Below are positions 21,901-36,900 of a DNA stretch of 64,000 nucleotides, in pieces (positions within the stretch are counted from its first letter, which is position 1; the number at the start of each line of letters is the position of its first letter). Source of the stretch: Struthidea cinerea (taxonomy: Eukaryota > Chordata > Aves > Passeriformes > Corcoracidae); contig VZTI01001048.1 in the NCBI GenBank assembly GCA_013397865.1, positions 5,788,705 through 5,852,704 on the forward strand, written 5' to 3'. The position numbers and the translations under genes are program-made. The notes under the pieces were generated by a model that was not told the DNA's origin, did not search any database, and saw nothing but the letters and a program-made list of their open reading frames with translations.

Positions 21901-24900
21901 CTTTGATTTGACTCGATAATGTAATATTTTAAGCCAGAGTCAGCTTCATTTTTACAAGTGAGAAACTATATGTATACTTGAATACAGATTGTCATGTTGC
22001 TCAGTATATAGAGGCACTGGATATTTAAGAAAAAGATTGATTTTATAACTTTGTTTAAACTTATTTTCCTGATTAGATTTTAGTAACAGCAAATCTTATT
22101 TAGTAAACCTTTTGCCATATTAAACACAGGAAAGAAGTTGAATTTATCAGCAAGAAAACTGATTTGATAATGCCTTCCTAGTATTTTTAAATGTCATATT
22201 AAGTTAATTTTGAATACACTCCATAGTTCTGCAAATTGGTGTTAATACAGTATTGTCCAAGGAGAAAGGAAAGAAGACTGATCTCTGTGCATAATTTGAG
22301 TTCCCAATACTTAGGATAGGTTTGGGAAATGCACAAAAGAACAAGCATGTTATTGCTGACCTTTATGAACTGTGCATAAGATTCTTCTCCAGGTACTGGA
22401 GGATTCACCACAATATCCATGGCTGCTTGTCCTGAGACTGGAGGACAAAGGCGAACAGAAAGCAGCTTAACGAGCTGTCCTTTAATTTCTGGGTGCAAGT
22501 TAATGACCTCCATGTAACCTCCTCTGTAGCCACATCTGTGACAAAGTGAACAGAAGAGGTTGGTTAACCTCAAGTGTATAAATACCACAAAAGCATTGAA
22601 AATTACTGCAGAAGTGGAAAGATAATTAATGAGAATCTTACAAAAGGTAACATACAGGTTGTTGAAACAGCTGCCACACTGATAATGGTTTCAGATGGAG
22701 CTACATGACATTAAGTCCTAGTATCCCACACAGAGATAAAGGTGGACATGCAGCTTCCCTGTTAGGGAAGTTAACAATTAACATGGATCTTTAATCTTCA
22801 AAACAAGAGCATATGGCTGTAGCAGTATACATTTAATCAAAAAAATTCTTTTTCTTCCATCTCCTCCTCCCCAAAACAACCAAACCCAAACATTTGTAAT
22901 ACCAAACCTCCCAGAGATTATTGAGCTGTTCCCTTGAATGTTGGAGGCCAATTTTCCTTTATCACAGGTCCAGATTGGGACTGTAGGATTTCACCTTTGT
23001 GGGACTGAGGCATTAGGTGTCTGAAATAAATATGCTTATTATTTGGTACTTTGAAAACCACTGAGTTAATCCTTTACTCTGTGCTTGTATTTCTTTTCTT
23101 AATAGTCTTTAGTTAAAATTAATAGAGGATTAATTATGGTGGATTACCTTCAGGTCAGTAACATAAAAAGGCTGTCCAACCAGATTAATGAGGAGGATGA
23201 AATAAAAAAAAACTAAATCAGACTTACTCGCCCATGTATCCCTTAGAGGTGGAGTGAAAAGAGGCCAGCTCAACATTGTTATAGTACTCGGGTCCCATCT
23301 CATACAGAATCTTTTTGAAAGAATGAAACTGGCATCCTTCAGAGTACACATTGTCCTGGTAAACCTGAACAGTCAGAAGACATTAATGTGCTCTGTTCCC
23401 CCAACTAGGGATAAAACATGGCCTTTTAGAGAGGCAGATCTGAACTGAAGAAACAGTGCTCACACTCAAAACTTAAAAGCTGTTAGAAGACACAAGGTTT
23501 TTTGTTAAGTAATAGTTACTGTAATGATACTTTTTATCTGATGTGACCACACTTAAAGGCTGGGCCTTTGGAAGAACAGTGAGCTTCTTGTATGATTTAA
23601 CCTTTACTTGTATGTTTAAATTGATTTTCCTTCTGTTTCTTCCATTTGAAGTGGTCTGAGCACCATATAGGATTTTAGGTCTGTTCCAGCAAACTTCTTC
23701 CTTGTCCCCCCTACACTTTCTAGTGCAAACCTAGATCAAGCCACCTGTTATACTGATCCTTTGATATTAAGAATCTTGCATGTCTGTTCATGTCTTAATA
23801 TGGTAACAAAGAGTCTGTTCCCTGCACTTAAAAAATACCAATACCACACATGGAACAAAATTAAACCTCATAAGACTACTCTTAGCTGTGCTTTTGAGAG
23901 AACAGATTATTCCATTACCTCATCAGCCAGAAGAAAAAGTTTCTCTTCCCAAGCAAAGTGTATCACATCTTCAATGCACTTTCTGTTTTGCACCTGTCCT
24001 ATAGTTTGATTTTTAAAGCAAGAAGAAAGTTAGTAGAGTGTACACATACAAATCTTTTCACCCAGACTTACTCAGATTACCAACTTTTCAAGAAGATATC
24101 CCTCTTCCTCTGAAAAATGCTACTGAACTTCAGAATTCAGTTCACTAAGTATGAAATTAAGGAGCAATTTTGGAAGAATTATGGTACAAGGTAAGTTAGT
24201 CCATCTCAAGCAAAGGAAGTGTGAGATATAGTAATCAATCAATGACTTATTGAGAGTACTCTGTGTACACTGAGTACACACTGTAAATAATCACTGTAAT
24301 GCTCACATGCATGATGGTTAGGTGGGAGCTAGTTTCTTACCAGTCAACTACTCAAACAGCTAAATTCTGAGGGAGGCAGTCCTTGCCACTGAGTTCTGAG
24401 TTGTTACAGTCATTGCCTCTCAGAAGCAAGAGGCTACAGGCCATTCCAGAGGCAAGATCTTTCACAGAGACCAAAAGTGACTGAAATTCATTCCACAAGT
24501 CTGGAAAACTTCAGTGGAAGCAGTGGCTTCAAATGGGATCCAGTGAAGTGAACCTGCTCCCTCCTGTCTGGATTTCTGTGATACTGAAAATATGTTTCTA
24601 AAAGTAAAACATACTGTCCAACTTAGAGCACTGATCTCTGAAATTCACCTTTACATATTTGATATGTACTTAGGATTTGCCTGCAATGTCAAATGAATGA
24701 AAAAGTAAAGAAAAAAAGGTCTTAAAACCCACAAACCCATTCACTAAAAAAAATTCCTGCAGACCTGTGGGATTTCCAGGGTTGATGATGCAGAGGACTT
24801 TTGGATTGCAATATGCCTTAGCTTCATTCAAGGCACGGCGAAGTTCATTCACATTTAGAGCCCAGCAATTTTCTTCATCCAAATAGTAGTTCACCTGGAT

Positions 24901-27900
24901 AGCATCCAGTTCAGAGATGGCTGCTGAATATAAGGGGTACTGGGGTATAGGAATCATCACTCCTGTTCGGGATTTGCCACCTCCTGAGATCAGGATCTTT
25001 AAAATTGCCTGGGGAAAAAGTAGAAATTAAAAAAAAAAAAAAAAAAGACAAAAAAACCCAACCAAACAAAAAAAAATGGTGACACACCAGAATTAATAAT
25101 ATACTCTGGAATAAGTTACTAAACTTCCTTCCTAAAAAAGTCTAGAGTTGAGGTGGATTTCTATCTTGGAAGCAGATAGTCAAAGAGAATTATTTATTTC
25201 AGGTTGTTACTGGCTGAGTGAGGATGGTCTAAGCTTAATGGAATCCTCTCACGTCATAGCTTCCAAAGATCATGCCTGATCAACTGCAAAATTTAGGAAA
25301 AACATTCTGAGCACAAGGCTAGAGGGCAAGTTCGCAACAGGAATATCAAGATCATGATTTTTCTGCTGTGCCCTGTTGTAAGCAAAGAAACTTTAGCTAG
25401 TTCTTGCTCACTGCCTTCCATTCCTTTTATCTCATTAACCACAAGAGACCAATAAATAAAAACAGAAATTAGAACTAGGGCCTGTGCAGATTCTCCCTTG
25501 GAACAGAGAAACCTGGTTTCCATTATGAGAAATTATGTTTTCATTTTCAAGTAACAGAACAGACCAGAAGTCTGCATGTGTTGGGATGGAAATAAAATCA
25601 TATGTAGTTTATGCCCAGAAGATACAGACAGAAAGGTAATGTTTGTGCTAAGGTCAGTCCACACAATTTCCTTGTGCCCAATGGCTGCGTGATGTGGGGG
25701 CTTTTTACATGTGAATTAAATAAAACAGTGCACGAGGGGCAGGAAGCAGAGAGATTTCTTGCCTTTATAACCAAGGGAGAACTCTGAAGTACAGGTGCAA
25801 TCAAAGCAAGCATCCTTATCAGCATGTAATTGGCATCTAAATCCAAAAATATCTTTTCTCTCAGCAGCAGTATCCTTTAGTTTCTTGGTGGTTCTGGTAC
25901 AAAATCTGCTGTTCTGTGCCTCTCATCACATACTCAGCTGCTAAGCTAATGATTTATAATCAACATAATTTTGTACCCACCACTAGTTTAAAAATACCAA
26001 GCATCCAAAACATATAATCAGGACCAAACGCATATTTAAAAACTCCTCAACACCCTCTCTCCCCTGAGGTGTGAAACAATAGTTGTTTTATCTTTGGAAG
26101 GGCCAAATAATGAGACTCGTTGTAGTGCTGACTTTACATCAATGGTGAAATCAAATCAGCATGGTGCAGATTAGATGTACTGCGCTGCCATTCTTGACAA
26201 GCTGCCAGTGTCAGAAACTTTGGAAAGCCAATTGACTGCAGACTTCTGGAGAGCTGTTCCTGCCGGATCGTTGTCATTCTGAGCTCTGCCACTAGATGTC
26301 CTTTAAAAAAAACCACCTTCACCAACACACTGTCAAAGGCTGCTTTCGTAAAAGCCAAACTGCTGCTGTACTATCAGTGAATGCGTCTGTGTAAAGGAGC
26401 AATCTGAGAGAGACTGGTATTCCTGTCTTAACTGAGGACCATCTTTGAACCTTGGCTGAACCCAAAACCTGAAGTGTTTCTCAAACAAACTGAAATACAC
26501 AAAAAGAAATAGATCTTTGGGATTTTCACTGGCATTGATCTGTACTAGCAGAGTTTACTAGGAAGAAGAGCTGCTGAGACTTCTCACCTCTGAGGTCATT
26601 CCCTCTTCCCTCTGCCACTGCTTGATACCCTCTAATCTCCAGTGTTTATATATCTTAATCACTGAGGACAACCATTACTTAGTCTGAATGCTCTGAATCT
26701 TTCTAAATTTATATTTAGGCCCCTGTAGTTCACACTACCTTCACAGAAAGGTACAATTTAATGTATATTAAGAGACTTTGCACCTGCTTCTCAGCTGACA
26801 CCTGACATCCATACAGGGGGTTCACTGGTTTGTTCACAGTATTGGATATTCATTGAATGTGGCTTCAGTATCTGCCAGACCAAACTCACAGGACTTTGTG
26901 AGACCAGAGATTCAACAGAGATCTGTATTTCCAGAGGTAACTGATAAGCTACAGTTTGTACCAAGAAGGGACAGGTTTCATTTTAACACTTACAGAAATG
27001 CCATCACTTGCCCCAGTGGTGAGATAAATGTTATCTGGATCTGCAGGAACCCCTCCATCTCTTCTTTCAATATACGAAGCAACGTCTTCACGGATGCAAT
27101 TTATACCTTGACTGGCAGTGTAGGATCCTGTGACAAACAGAAAATGGGATGAGAATTCAGTACAATGTACATCAGATTTTCTATTTGCTAGCAAAACTCC
27201 TGAGCTAATATTGTATGGAGTAGTTTGTATATATGAGCCATATTTACATGGATCCCCAGGATGGATTTGCTTTTCTTTCCATGGAGGAGGAAAGGGAGCT
27301 GGTTTGTTCATAGAGCAAAAGAGTTAATTTGGAGTTAGACAAATACAATAAGTATCACTAAAATACAAAAATAACATACTGGATTGGTAAAAAGCATGAT
27401 TTCAAGCCTATTTTGCAAACTGGGACAGCAATTCCATTTTTACTATCTTTCAGTAGCTTTCTTTATTTTGGAAGCACTTCTGAATGTAAACAAACTCCTA
27501 TTTAAGTAATGGGAACAAGGAACAGAGGTAGTATGTACAATAGAAAGGAAAGTAACTTCTTCTACTTCATGACAAATATAAGGGTTTTATTTGCAATTTG
27601 AAAATAACATATCATTTTCTCCCACAGTCTGAAATCAAAAAAATCCTAAACTGCTTCTCTCCTTCCCCCACAGCATCTCCCACAACCACTTTTCAGCAGA
27701 AATGTCTAGAATCACCCCAATCTCATGTGCAGTTTACAGAGCACAACTAATAATCTTAAATAAAATGAGATGTTAGATGCCTGTGTGCATCACTGCTGAG
27801 TATGTGCAACAAATAAAGAGTAAAAATAAGCCTAGGTCAAGGTGAGGAATGGATTCAAGCTATGAAGCCTAAGACTGATGGACAAAGAAGTGACAAGTGT

Positions 27901-30900
27901 ACATCTCTTTTAGAACACTGTCAGGAAGCCGCAGAATCTTCTTTGCTTGTTGGGTGGAGTGGAATAATTGTGCCTGACTTAACTCTTATCATTCAGTTAT
28001 CTGCTAGTAGTCTGCCTGCTAGGACTTCTGTGAAAGCATGATTTAAAAAGACAAAGAACCTTTGCAAGTACTGCACAATTGCATGGGACAAAACGGTAAT
28101 TCAGGGCACGAGGTTCCCTGATGTCCTAAACATTTACTTTTACAGGACTAGAAGTTATATTGGGTCTGTACACGGGTCTTTGACCACAGCTAGGAGGATG
28201 TTGTTAAAGAAGGAGAACAAACCTACGCTGTCATTCTGTCTTGTGCTTCACTGGGTGCTGAGTCCTACCACTCTGAGGATATACAGAACACTTAATTGCT
28301 CTGTACTTCTACACTTAATTGTACTCGATGGCTTTGACTAGAATCCATGTGTTTGCATTGTGGGATGCAAATAAATAAACCTAACCCAAAAAGCTACATA
28401 TGCTATGTATTTTTGTATACAGGAGAGGGGTAAATGTCTCAAATGCCTGGAAAGACATGCCATTTATCCCACATGCAAAGTAAGTGGTGTCAGTAGAATC
28501 CCAGGGTGTTTGGACACAAGAGAAGTTGAGGACACATCTGAGCCTTCATACATGGCCCGGGAGTAGCGAGACTCAAAATAATGAGTAGGGTTTTGCCAAA
28601 TGAATGTTCATTGGAAGTGAGGGTATTCTAGTTCATTTCCAGAGCAAAAGACATTCATATTAACTTTGCAATTAATACATTTAAATAGGCTCGTATAGAT
28701 GTGGGTGCAACACTTCAAATGGCTTTGACCATATGTAGTGATGTCACCCTTGTGTTGGATTGACAAATTTGTTGAAAAATAAAGTTTTGAACAAAACACA
28801 GCACTTAAAGCTACACAGAGAGGTCAGTTTTTAATCTTTGTTTTTTCACAAGAAAGCCAATTTCTCCTTCTCAGCCACGAAGAGACAGCAGTAAGTTGTC
28901 AGACTACCAACAAAGTGATAGGGGTGACTTCCATTCAGCTGCACGTTCCTGTGCCTCCAACTGCGTGTTTTGGGATGCTGTAGAGAGGCTGATGAGCTCC
29001 AGAGACCAAAGAAGGTCTCTGACACACTGTACTGGAGACAGGGAGGGTGGAGAGGGGGCAGAAACCAGTACAGCACATCAGTAAGGTCTACAGTGGTTTT
29101 AGTTGTCAGGAATTTAGAAATACAGTTGTTCTTGGCATACGTAACTTCAAGATAAAAAGACATTTAGACTCCAGTTACTTACAGAACCTCAATTTATCCA
29201 CTGAAATGAAGAGGGTGTATTCAGAATTATCATCTTATTTGAATATCACAACTGTTTCAGGCCTACTTCCTCAGAATCTACTGAGCTAACAGAAATTAGG
29301 GGAAATGCGTGATCTTCTGAAAAAAATGAACATATTTCTGAAATACTATGCAAGGCTGAATTCCTCACACTTTACTCCAACATGGGGCTGTGGTGTCCCA
29401 CGCCACCATCCCCTTAAGGGGAAGGGAGCACCAAGGGGCCAAGACTGATCATTCTGAGAACTCCTTGCATGTCCCTGAATTTGAGAATCACTACAAAAAA
29501 AGACTGAGTCAAAACTCAAATGCACCCCCAGTAACTCTTATGTGCTAACAGTACTATGTGGATTTATTGTTCCAAAGTAAGACAGGAAAGGGATTCATTG
29601 AGCTAGAGGAGCTTCTCGGTTTTGACGAATGTATTTTTAATGGTCTACATTAAAAGACAAATCAATACAAAGAAGGTGAAGATAAAATACATTCTGTATT
29701 AGGCTGTGTTGTTAGGAATAGTCCAAGGCTGAAATACTTCTAATGCAATCACCGTTTATGCTTTGTTTATTTTATTAAGTTTCACAGCACCTACTCTCAA
29801 AATATGCCAGTGCAAATAGGCACTGCAATAACAAAGATTAAGAAATACGCCAATTACTGTAATAAGTCCTCTGAAATGTCACTGTTTGCCTACTTGAAAG
29901 AAGGTAAGTGTGCCAAATTCATTGCTGCACCCAGCAGCTGTAGCAGTATCTGCAGAGTGGAAATTCTAGTGGCATTTGCCAGGTACAAGTAGGCAGCACA
30001 GTCACCAGATGAGAAAGAAATTGTCTCTTCCATTTCCTTTCTACTGAACATGCAAAGTTTGTACTTACTTATGTGGATATTACATGTGTACTCTTGTAAG
30101 AACAGTGGTTGAAGAACAGATTCTGTAGTTCTTTCAGAAGTTGTTACTTTACTTTGGAGAAATAGAGCTCTGACACCTTCAGTTAAAACTATCTCAGCTA
30201 GATAAAAAACTACCACCTTTCAGCAGTGTAGCTTTCCTTTTGCAGAGGATTATCACCTTGGTACCAGAGTTTCTCATATCCCAGTTCATCCTCTGACAAG
30301 CATACTTGAACTGATGGTTCAAAATTAAGATCCAGGCGCGTGCACTGGATCAGCTGAGATGGACATACATTGTTTGTTGATACCAGCACTACAGGGACAG
30401 TAGATTCCTTGGCAGAGGAACCCTCTGGAAAGGGTAAAACTGTAAAACCCTCCACCCAGTCTTAGCAGGAGACACAGAGCCTCAGATTAAGAGATGTCAT
30501 ACCAACAGAACAGAGTCTCACTAGTATTTTCTGCCACTTCCCTAGTGCAAAAAATCTCAGCATTCTGTTTACAGTTATGCCTAGATGTTATTGTGGCAAG
30601 GGCTCCATAGATGTATAACCTTCACCTTCTCCTCTGTCAAAAGTCCCACCAAAAATTTGCACCATTTGTCACCACCTGTAGGTCACACTGCAAACCTGCC
30701 CCCACCAGCTGCAGATATTGAAACCACCTCTGTTGTGGCTAACACCAACAGGAGCAACTGGAACAGAGCCTTACCTAAGCTGTTTCCTCCACAGCCCTGC
30801 AAGATCCGTCTGGCTCGATTTTTGGCATCTTCTGGAAAGCTCGGGCTGTCCAACAGGTTTGGGTATGTACACAGGGCCACTACCTGGAGTGCCAAGAAAA

Positions 30901-33900
30901 TGTAAATTGGCCACTTTTCAATGGTTATTTTAAGTTGATGATATTATGTTAACTTTCCTTGGAAATGAAGATCACAAATACAGACTAATTTAAAACACAG
31001 GTTATTGATGAAGAGTTTGCAGTTGGTTTTTTTTAAGGGTTGTGCTCACAGAAGAGAAGAAATCTTATCATGTTCCAAGTTATGCTGATAAAAACAGCTC
31101 TAGAATTATTAACTATTTGTATTACAGACAGTGAAGATTGGAGTCCAGGTGAGCTAAGCATAGTGCAAACACAGTAAAGCACAGTTAATTATTCCTATGT
31201 TATCTCTAAGCAGCTCTATCCTCCACTCCTTGTGTATTACTAGCTCACTTAATTGACAGGAAATCAAGACTTTAAATATGGAGCAGAACTGAGAAATATG
31301 ATCAACTTTTGAAGACCTAGTTGCATGTTCTAATAATCCTCCCCCAAAATAAATTTTAGTTCTTACTGATTTGAATTCATGGGAAATATTGAATTAAAAA
31401 AAGAAGCGGTGATATAGAACATAGTAAAAGTAGAAACACGACCCAGCAGAATTAAGTTAATGAAGGAATGTAAGACACAAAGAATTGAGAGCTCTCTCTT
31501 GAGATCAGCTTAATTTATTCCAGTCTCTCTCATTTTTATGCTTACATGGTGTAATATGGATAGGCTATTGTCATCTTGTGGGACAAAGACAATTAAACAA
31601 TCCATATGTGTGCACAGTCATGGGGAGAAAGGATTTCCCATTTTATTTAATAACATTGGAATAACCTGTAATACGTCCGAATAATTTGTAAGAAGCTCAG
31701 GTCTCCCTAGTTTGCTGCATAGCCCGCTTTTATACTCTCATCACCTGGACCCTCAGTTTGATAAGGCTTCAGTTTGTCCTGCAAGTCTCTGAATTTTCAT
31801 TATTATAGACGGAGGATTTTACATGAGGGTGTGAGGGATGCTCAGTAAATAGGATAATACTCGTTTTAACCTTATTTGTGTTTTAGGAATAATATACAAA
31901 CATTAATTCTGTTGTAATCTTCCCTAAAAGTTAACCTACCAATTAGCTTGCCCAGAGGTAAAATGTGCAAAATGTAGAAGTAGTACAAGTAGTAGTAGTA
32001 CAAGTAGTTGAACCCAGCTACGAGCAGATCTCAAAGTATACTCTCAGATGAAGAAAGGTTTTTGCTTTTCTCTTTAAAGACAACCAATTCCTTTCTTGAA
32101 GAGCATTATTGGTAATGAATGTGCCGACTGATAACACAGAAGTGGCAGGAAAAAGTATGGGTGGGGAATGATATGGAAACTAGGGAAAGCTACCGTGTTA
32201 AAAGAGGACAATCAGCAAGCAATAGGACTTCGGCTCAAAAATGAACATTTTTAATTCTTTACAAAAAAACTATTTTAAGTCTAATTGCATCCAGGGAATC
32301 ACTTCTACTAACACCCATATCAGACAGCTCTTAAGGCATTCTAATAAAAAATTAATAATAATATTTTATAGTAGTCTTACCTGACGGAGGAAGGTGATTG
32401 GTCTCTGTCCCATTGCATGTGCATCTCCAATGTTGGCTTTAATCACTTCCGTAAAAGGTTTTTTGATTCCCTAGAAAGGGATAATTCAGAATGTTTTGTT
32501 AGGGCTGAAGTAGATGATTCTTTTTTAGTATCTGTCATATGGCTGTAACTAAACAGTGCCTGATCTCAGAACAGCTACAGTGTTTAATGTAAAGCTTAAT
32601 GCATTTCTTATGCAATACTGCCAGTAAATTAAATGGTTTACAGAAATTATGTTGACTGTGACACATTTTTAAATGATAGACTGGCTTTTATTTTTCTGCT
32701 AGCTGCAAGTAAGAGACTGACTTGGCTGGAAACTGCAAATTTAAGTAGGAAAGATGAAAAAAGGGCATTTTGAATTGTCAGTATTAGAGCAACTTCTTTG
32801 AGACGCCTAAGGGAGGGATGGGATCAGTCAAGAAGTTAAAAGACTTGGGGGTATTTGAGAAACCACCAAAAAAAGAAACCTCAAGACCTTTAGTTCTTTT
32901 AGAGTAAAAACAGTAAAGATACTGCTTGCTTATTTATTTTATACTTAGACTAAGTATTCCTTGTATGATGACCCCACGTTTCCATGTAGAGATGTTTCAC
33001 AAAATATATCATAGTGAGGCTCTGTATGATAAACAGCAGAAGTGCTAAATAATCACCATGAATATTTAAAAGCTTCCTAGTCTCCAAAATCTGAACAGCC
33101 AGCCATTTTTCCTGTGAGAAACTGAATACATCAGGAAAACACAGGGAATGAAGCTAATGAATGTTGATTAGCAATCACAGCTCTTTAAAAATCAAAATAA
33201 AATAAGGGCATTAAAAAGGCAAGGAACTGACTGGTTGAAAAAACCACCAGTGGTTTAAATAAAAAAAAAGATTCACTGGAAGTAAAAGACCACATTACAA
33301 GAAGAATAAGTGAGATAGGCAATAATAAATTTATAGTTGTTCTAATGTTTATTTGAGAGACAGTAGGAAGGCCTCCTAAGAGTGACAGAATTGTCATGTG
33401 GACTAAGGAACTGCAAAATGAGACTGATTAGTTTTCTGTAGAAAATTACCTGTAACAACTTGCTCTGGGTATGGACTCAGAAAGCCTCTTCCTGGTCCAT
33501 GTATTTACAGCCAATAAGTGGATTTGGATATAGAATATGTGGCTGGCAAGCCTTGACTAATTTTTGCTTTTCCACCATGGACTATGATGTTGGACTTCAA
33601 TGACAGACCCGAATCCAGATGTGCAAAGACAACAATAATACAGGTACTCACCAGGGATACAGATCCCCAGGTATGCCAAGATTTGGAGGTTCAAGATTTG
33701 GATGCCAAGATTTGGAGGTTTAAGATTTGGATTTTTAAGATCTGGAGGATTATCCCCACTATGGATCTAGTCCATGATATAACTAAGAGCCTTCAGGATT
33801 TTTTTTCTTTTAAAATTAAATATGTAGTTAGAAATGGCATTAGGACCTGACAATTTGGCTTACATGATCCTGATTGAAAAGGGTCAATTTTACATGTCCT

Positions 33901-36900
33901 TACATTAAGCAGAAATTGAAAGAAAAAGTTCACTTAAAATAATTGGAAGTGACACACTGATTCCATCAAGTCATTTGCTTTTATGCTTGTTGATCTGAGT
34001 CCCTAAATTAAGAGCTGCATTTCAGCCCTAAATAAAGAATTAGAAATAGGGATGCCAGATAAACATTAGAGTTATCTGAGGCTGAAGTTCTGTAATTTAT
34101 GAGTAATGTAAACAGCTAAAAATGTGTTCTCTTCAAGCTGTCTGGGGTCCACTGACAGCACAACATTGTTTCATTCTAATTACAAATAAGTAGGAAGAGA
34201 AAGATGTATGTAGAAAAAGAACAAATTCCATTAGCTTGAAATGAAGAAAAATTCCCACATATTTTGGTTGCATTTGGTCCTTACAGCAAATTGAATCAGT
34301 CTCACTAGATTTGCAAAGTAATACAAATCTGTTAAGGAGCACGGATACTTCCTTTGCCTTAAGTTAGGCAGTCTGAGAAAGCAGCAACGTGAAATAGAAG
34401 TACTCTGGTTCATCAGATTAGAATCAAAACAAACCAATTTCCTAATAATAGAAAAACCTTACATTAGACGAATTAGATTTTTTGCTCACAAATACGATCG
34501 TGTTCTGCAATAAAAAAATAGCTGCTTCTTTGGTTGGTGAAATGCTGAAAGGTACTTGGCATTTCATAATGTACTTTTGGAGTTTTTATAGTGGTACAGC
34601 CTTTAAAACAAAGGTAACAGACCTTTTTGGTGTCTGTGTCAGGTTTATCATAAATAATGTTGTAGCTTATTAGCATTGATACCATCCAGATCTTTGCTAG
34701 GGCCAAACTCAGTGTTTTTGCCATCACTGCAAGTACAGAATCACCACCTACTCCACAAACGCCACACTGCCTTTGCTTCTCAAACGATGGGTCTGGAACA
34801 AGTAGCAAACCATACACAATAGTTCTCTCACCATAAAATCTTGTTAGAGAAGGAATGATGGCTTTTCTGTGTTGTACACACAGTTCCCACATCGGCTTAA
34901 AGGCCCATGGTCCTCTTAACTAATTTGTATTTCTTGGTCTCAGCTACAAGAGCTGTTATCTTTTTTGTCCTACAAAAGAGAAATGCTTTTAAATAACTGG
35001 AGCCTTTTCCTTCCCTGACAATGAGTTAATATCAGCAATTCTTTAGAACTGTCTTCACGAGACTTGCTATATCCTCTCTTAGTGAAATCTATACAAAAAT
35101 AGCTACGGCCACTTAGTGCTTTTCTATTACTTGATTTCCAGTCTCTCTATGTAAAAAAGGAGTATCAGAAGTTGTTCAGATTTCGTTTAAAACAAGAAGT
35201 TCGAAACAAGTTCTTAAAAAAAAATCTAAGAAAGTTCTTTAGAACAAAAAGTCCCATCTTAGCATTTCAAAAAGAAGGAACAGAAAACAATAACAGGCAA
35301 GAACAAGTGCTGAATGGTAATGGGTCAAAGTTACAAAGCAGGGATATCAGAAGCTGGCAGCAAGGGAAGACTAGACAGTGCTTGTGCCTCTGCAGATGAG
35401 TTCAAGGCAGAATTCTGCTCAGATCCTTCTGACAGAGCAGCATTAGTCACTGGCTACTTGTGTCAAGGTTTCTCCTATGGTGATGGGTATGGGTATCCAA
35501 GGGGAGGGTTATTCCAAATACTTTTTGGAAGGTATGTGGAAAGATCTGTATGAAAAGAGGAAATGTGAATGTGATGTTGATAACCTCAACATCAGATTGC
35601 AGAGCAGCAGGAAAAGGGCTGCAACAGGTCACAGATTTATTTCACTGCAGAAGGCTAAGCAGTCTTTAACCATGTCAGCAACACACCTGAGCTGAGACAA
35701 TTTATGTCCCTGCAAGCCAATGAACACACAGGGGAAGCAGGACCTGGGCCATTGGAGTTGTTTTGCTCTCCTCTAGGGATCCCTCACCACACTTGCCTGT
35801 CTCTCATCCCCTCCCTCTCTCTGGGTGCAGGCAGGCTTGCAAGGTGTGTTCCAGAGGCAGTCTGGCTGGATTGAAGCAGGCAGAGCTTTGCAAAAGGGAA
35901 GCTTGCATAACAGGAGCTCTAATAACAATCTTGTGAGCAGTAAGTTCCAGATTGATTCTCCTGCCTTCTGAAGAGGGTATGAACCACATCAAGGAGGGAA
36001 ACCAATGCCCAGCCCTATAAAACAAGCTCTGCTCCAGTCTCCTGCCTTTGGCGGCACCTCACACTGTGCTCACAACGTGATTCAGCTTCAGCTTGGGAAC
36101 CAGGCCAGGCTCCTGCCACTCTTCTGACAGTGTTAGCACACAGATTCATGATAGTAGCCACTTTTAAAGCTGTAGAAGCCATCTTTCACTTTCATGTGTA
36201 AAGGAGAAAATATAAAAAACATGTACTTTCTTTTAGCAGCTGTCTTCTGGATAATGAAAGGATTTTAATGGATGAAAGAATCATCCAGGATTTGGAATAT
36301 GCTCTTCGGAAACTACTTCCTTCAACAGTTACTTCTGTCTCTCTGCTCTTTTCAGAGGAAATGCATCTTTTAAGAAAACAGATGAAAAACATCTGAAACC
36401 TGAAGCAAGCCAGGCACAATTATTCTAACAACTGTATCTAAATATCACATGAAGTTGGGAGAAGGGATTTTTATATATGAACTAGAATTCATTGGTGCAG
36501 AGCCAGTACAATAACAAATGCAGTTAACCAGGTTTGGGGAAGCTTCCTCTTCTCCTAGACATCCCCACAGCCTCAAAACACCCAGCAGAAAAGGAGAACA
36601 GTATGAAACGATGAGCTGTCTCTCAAGGAGAGAGTTACGATGCAAGAAGAGTTGGGAGAATTACTTGATCAAAGAAACAATGTTATGCCAGAACATACAC
36701 CACCCATGAGGGCAATGCCCTGCCAGGAGCTGGTTTGTCTCTTAGGAGTTTTAAAGTATCTGGAGGTTCCGTTTGCAAAGGTACCATCTGAAAATTCTGG
36801 CAAACTGCAAAATACCACTGTGCCCAGAAAGAGTAAAGAAGGGTGCAAACTGACCTGACACTGTTTTTGCTAGACCTTCAGCAAATTTCAAAGGAAAACC

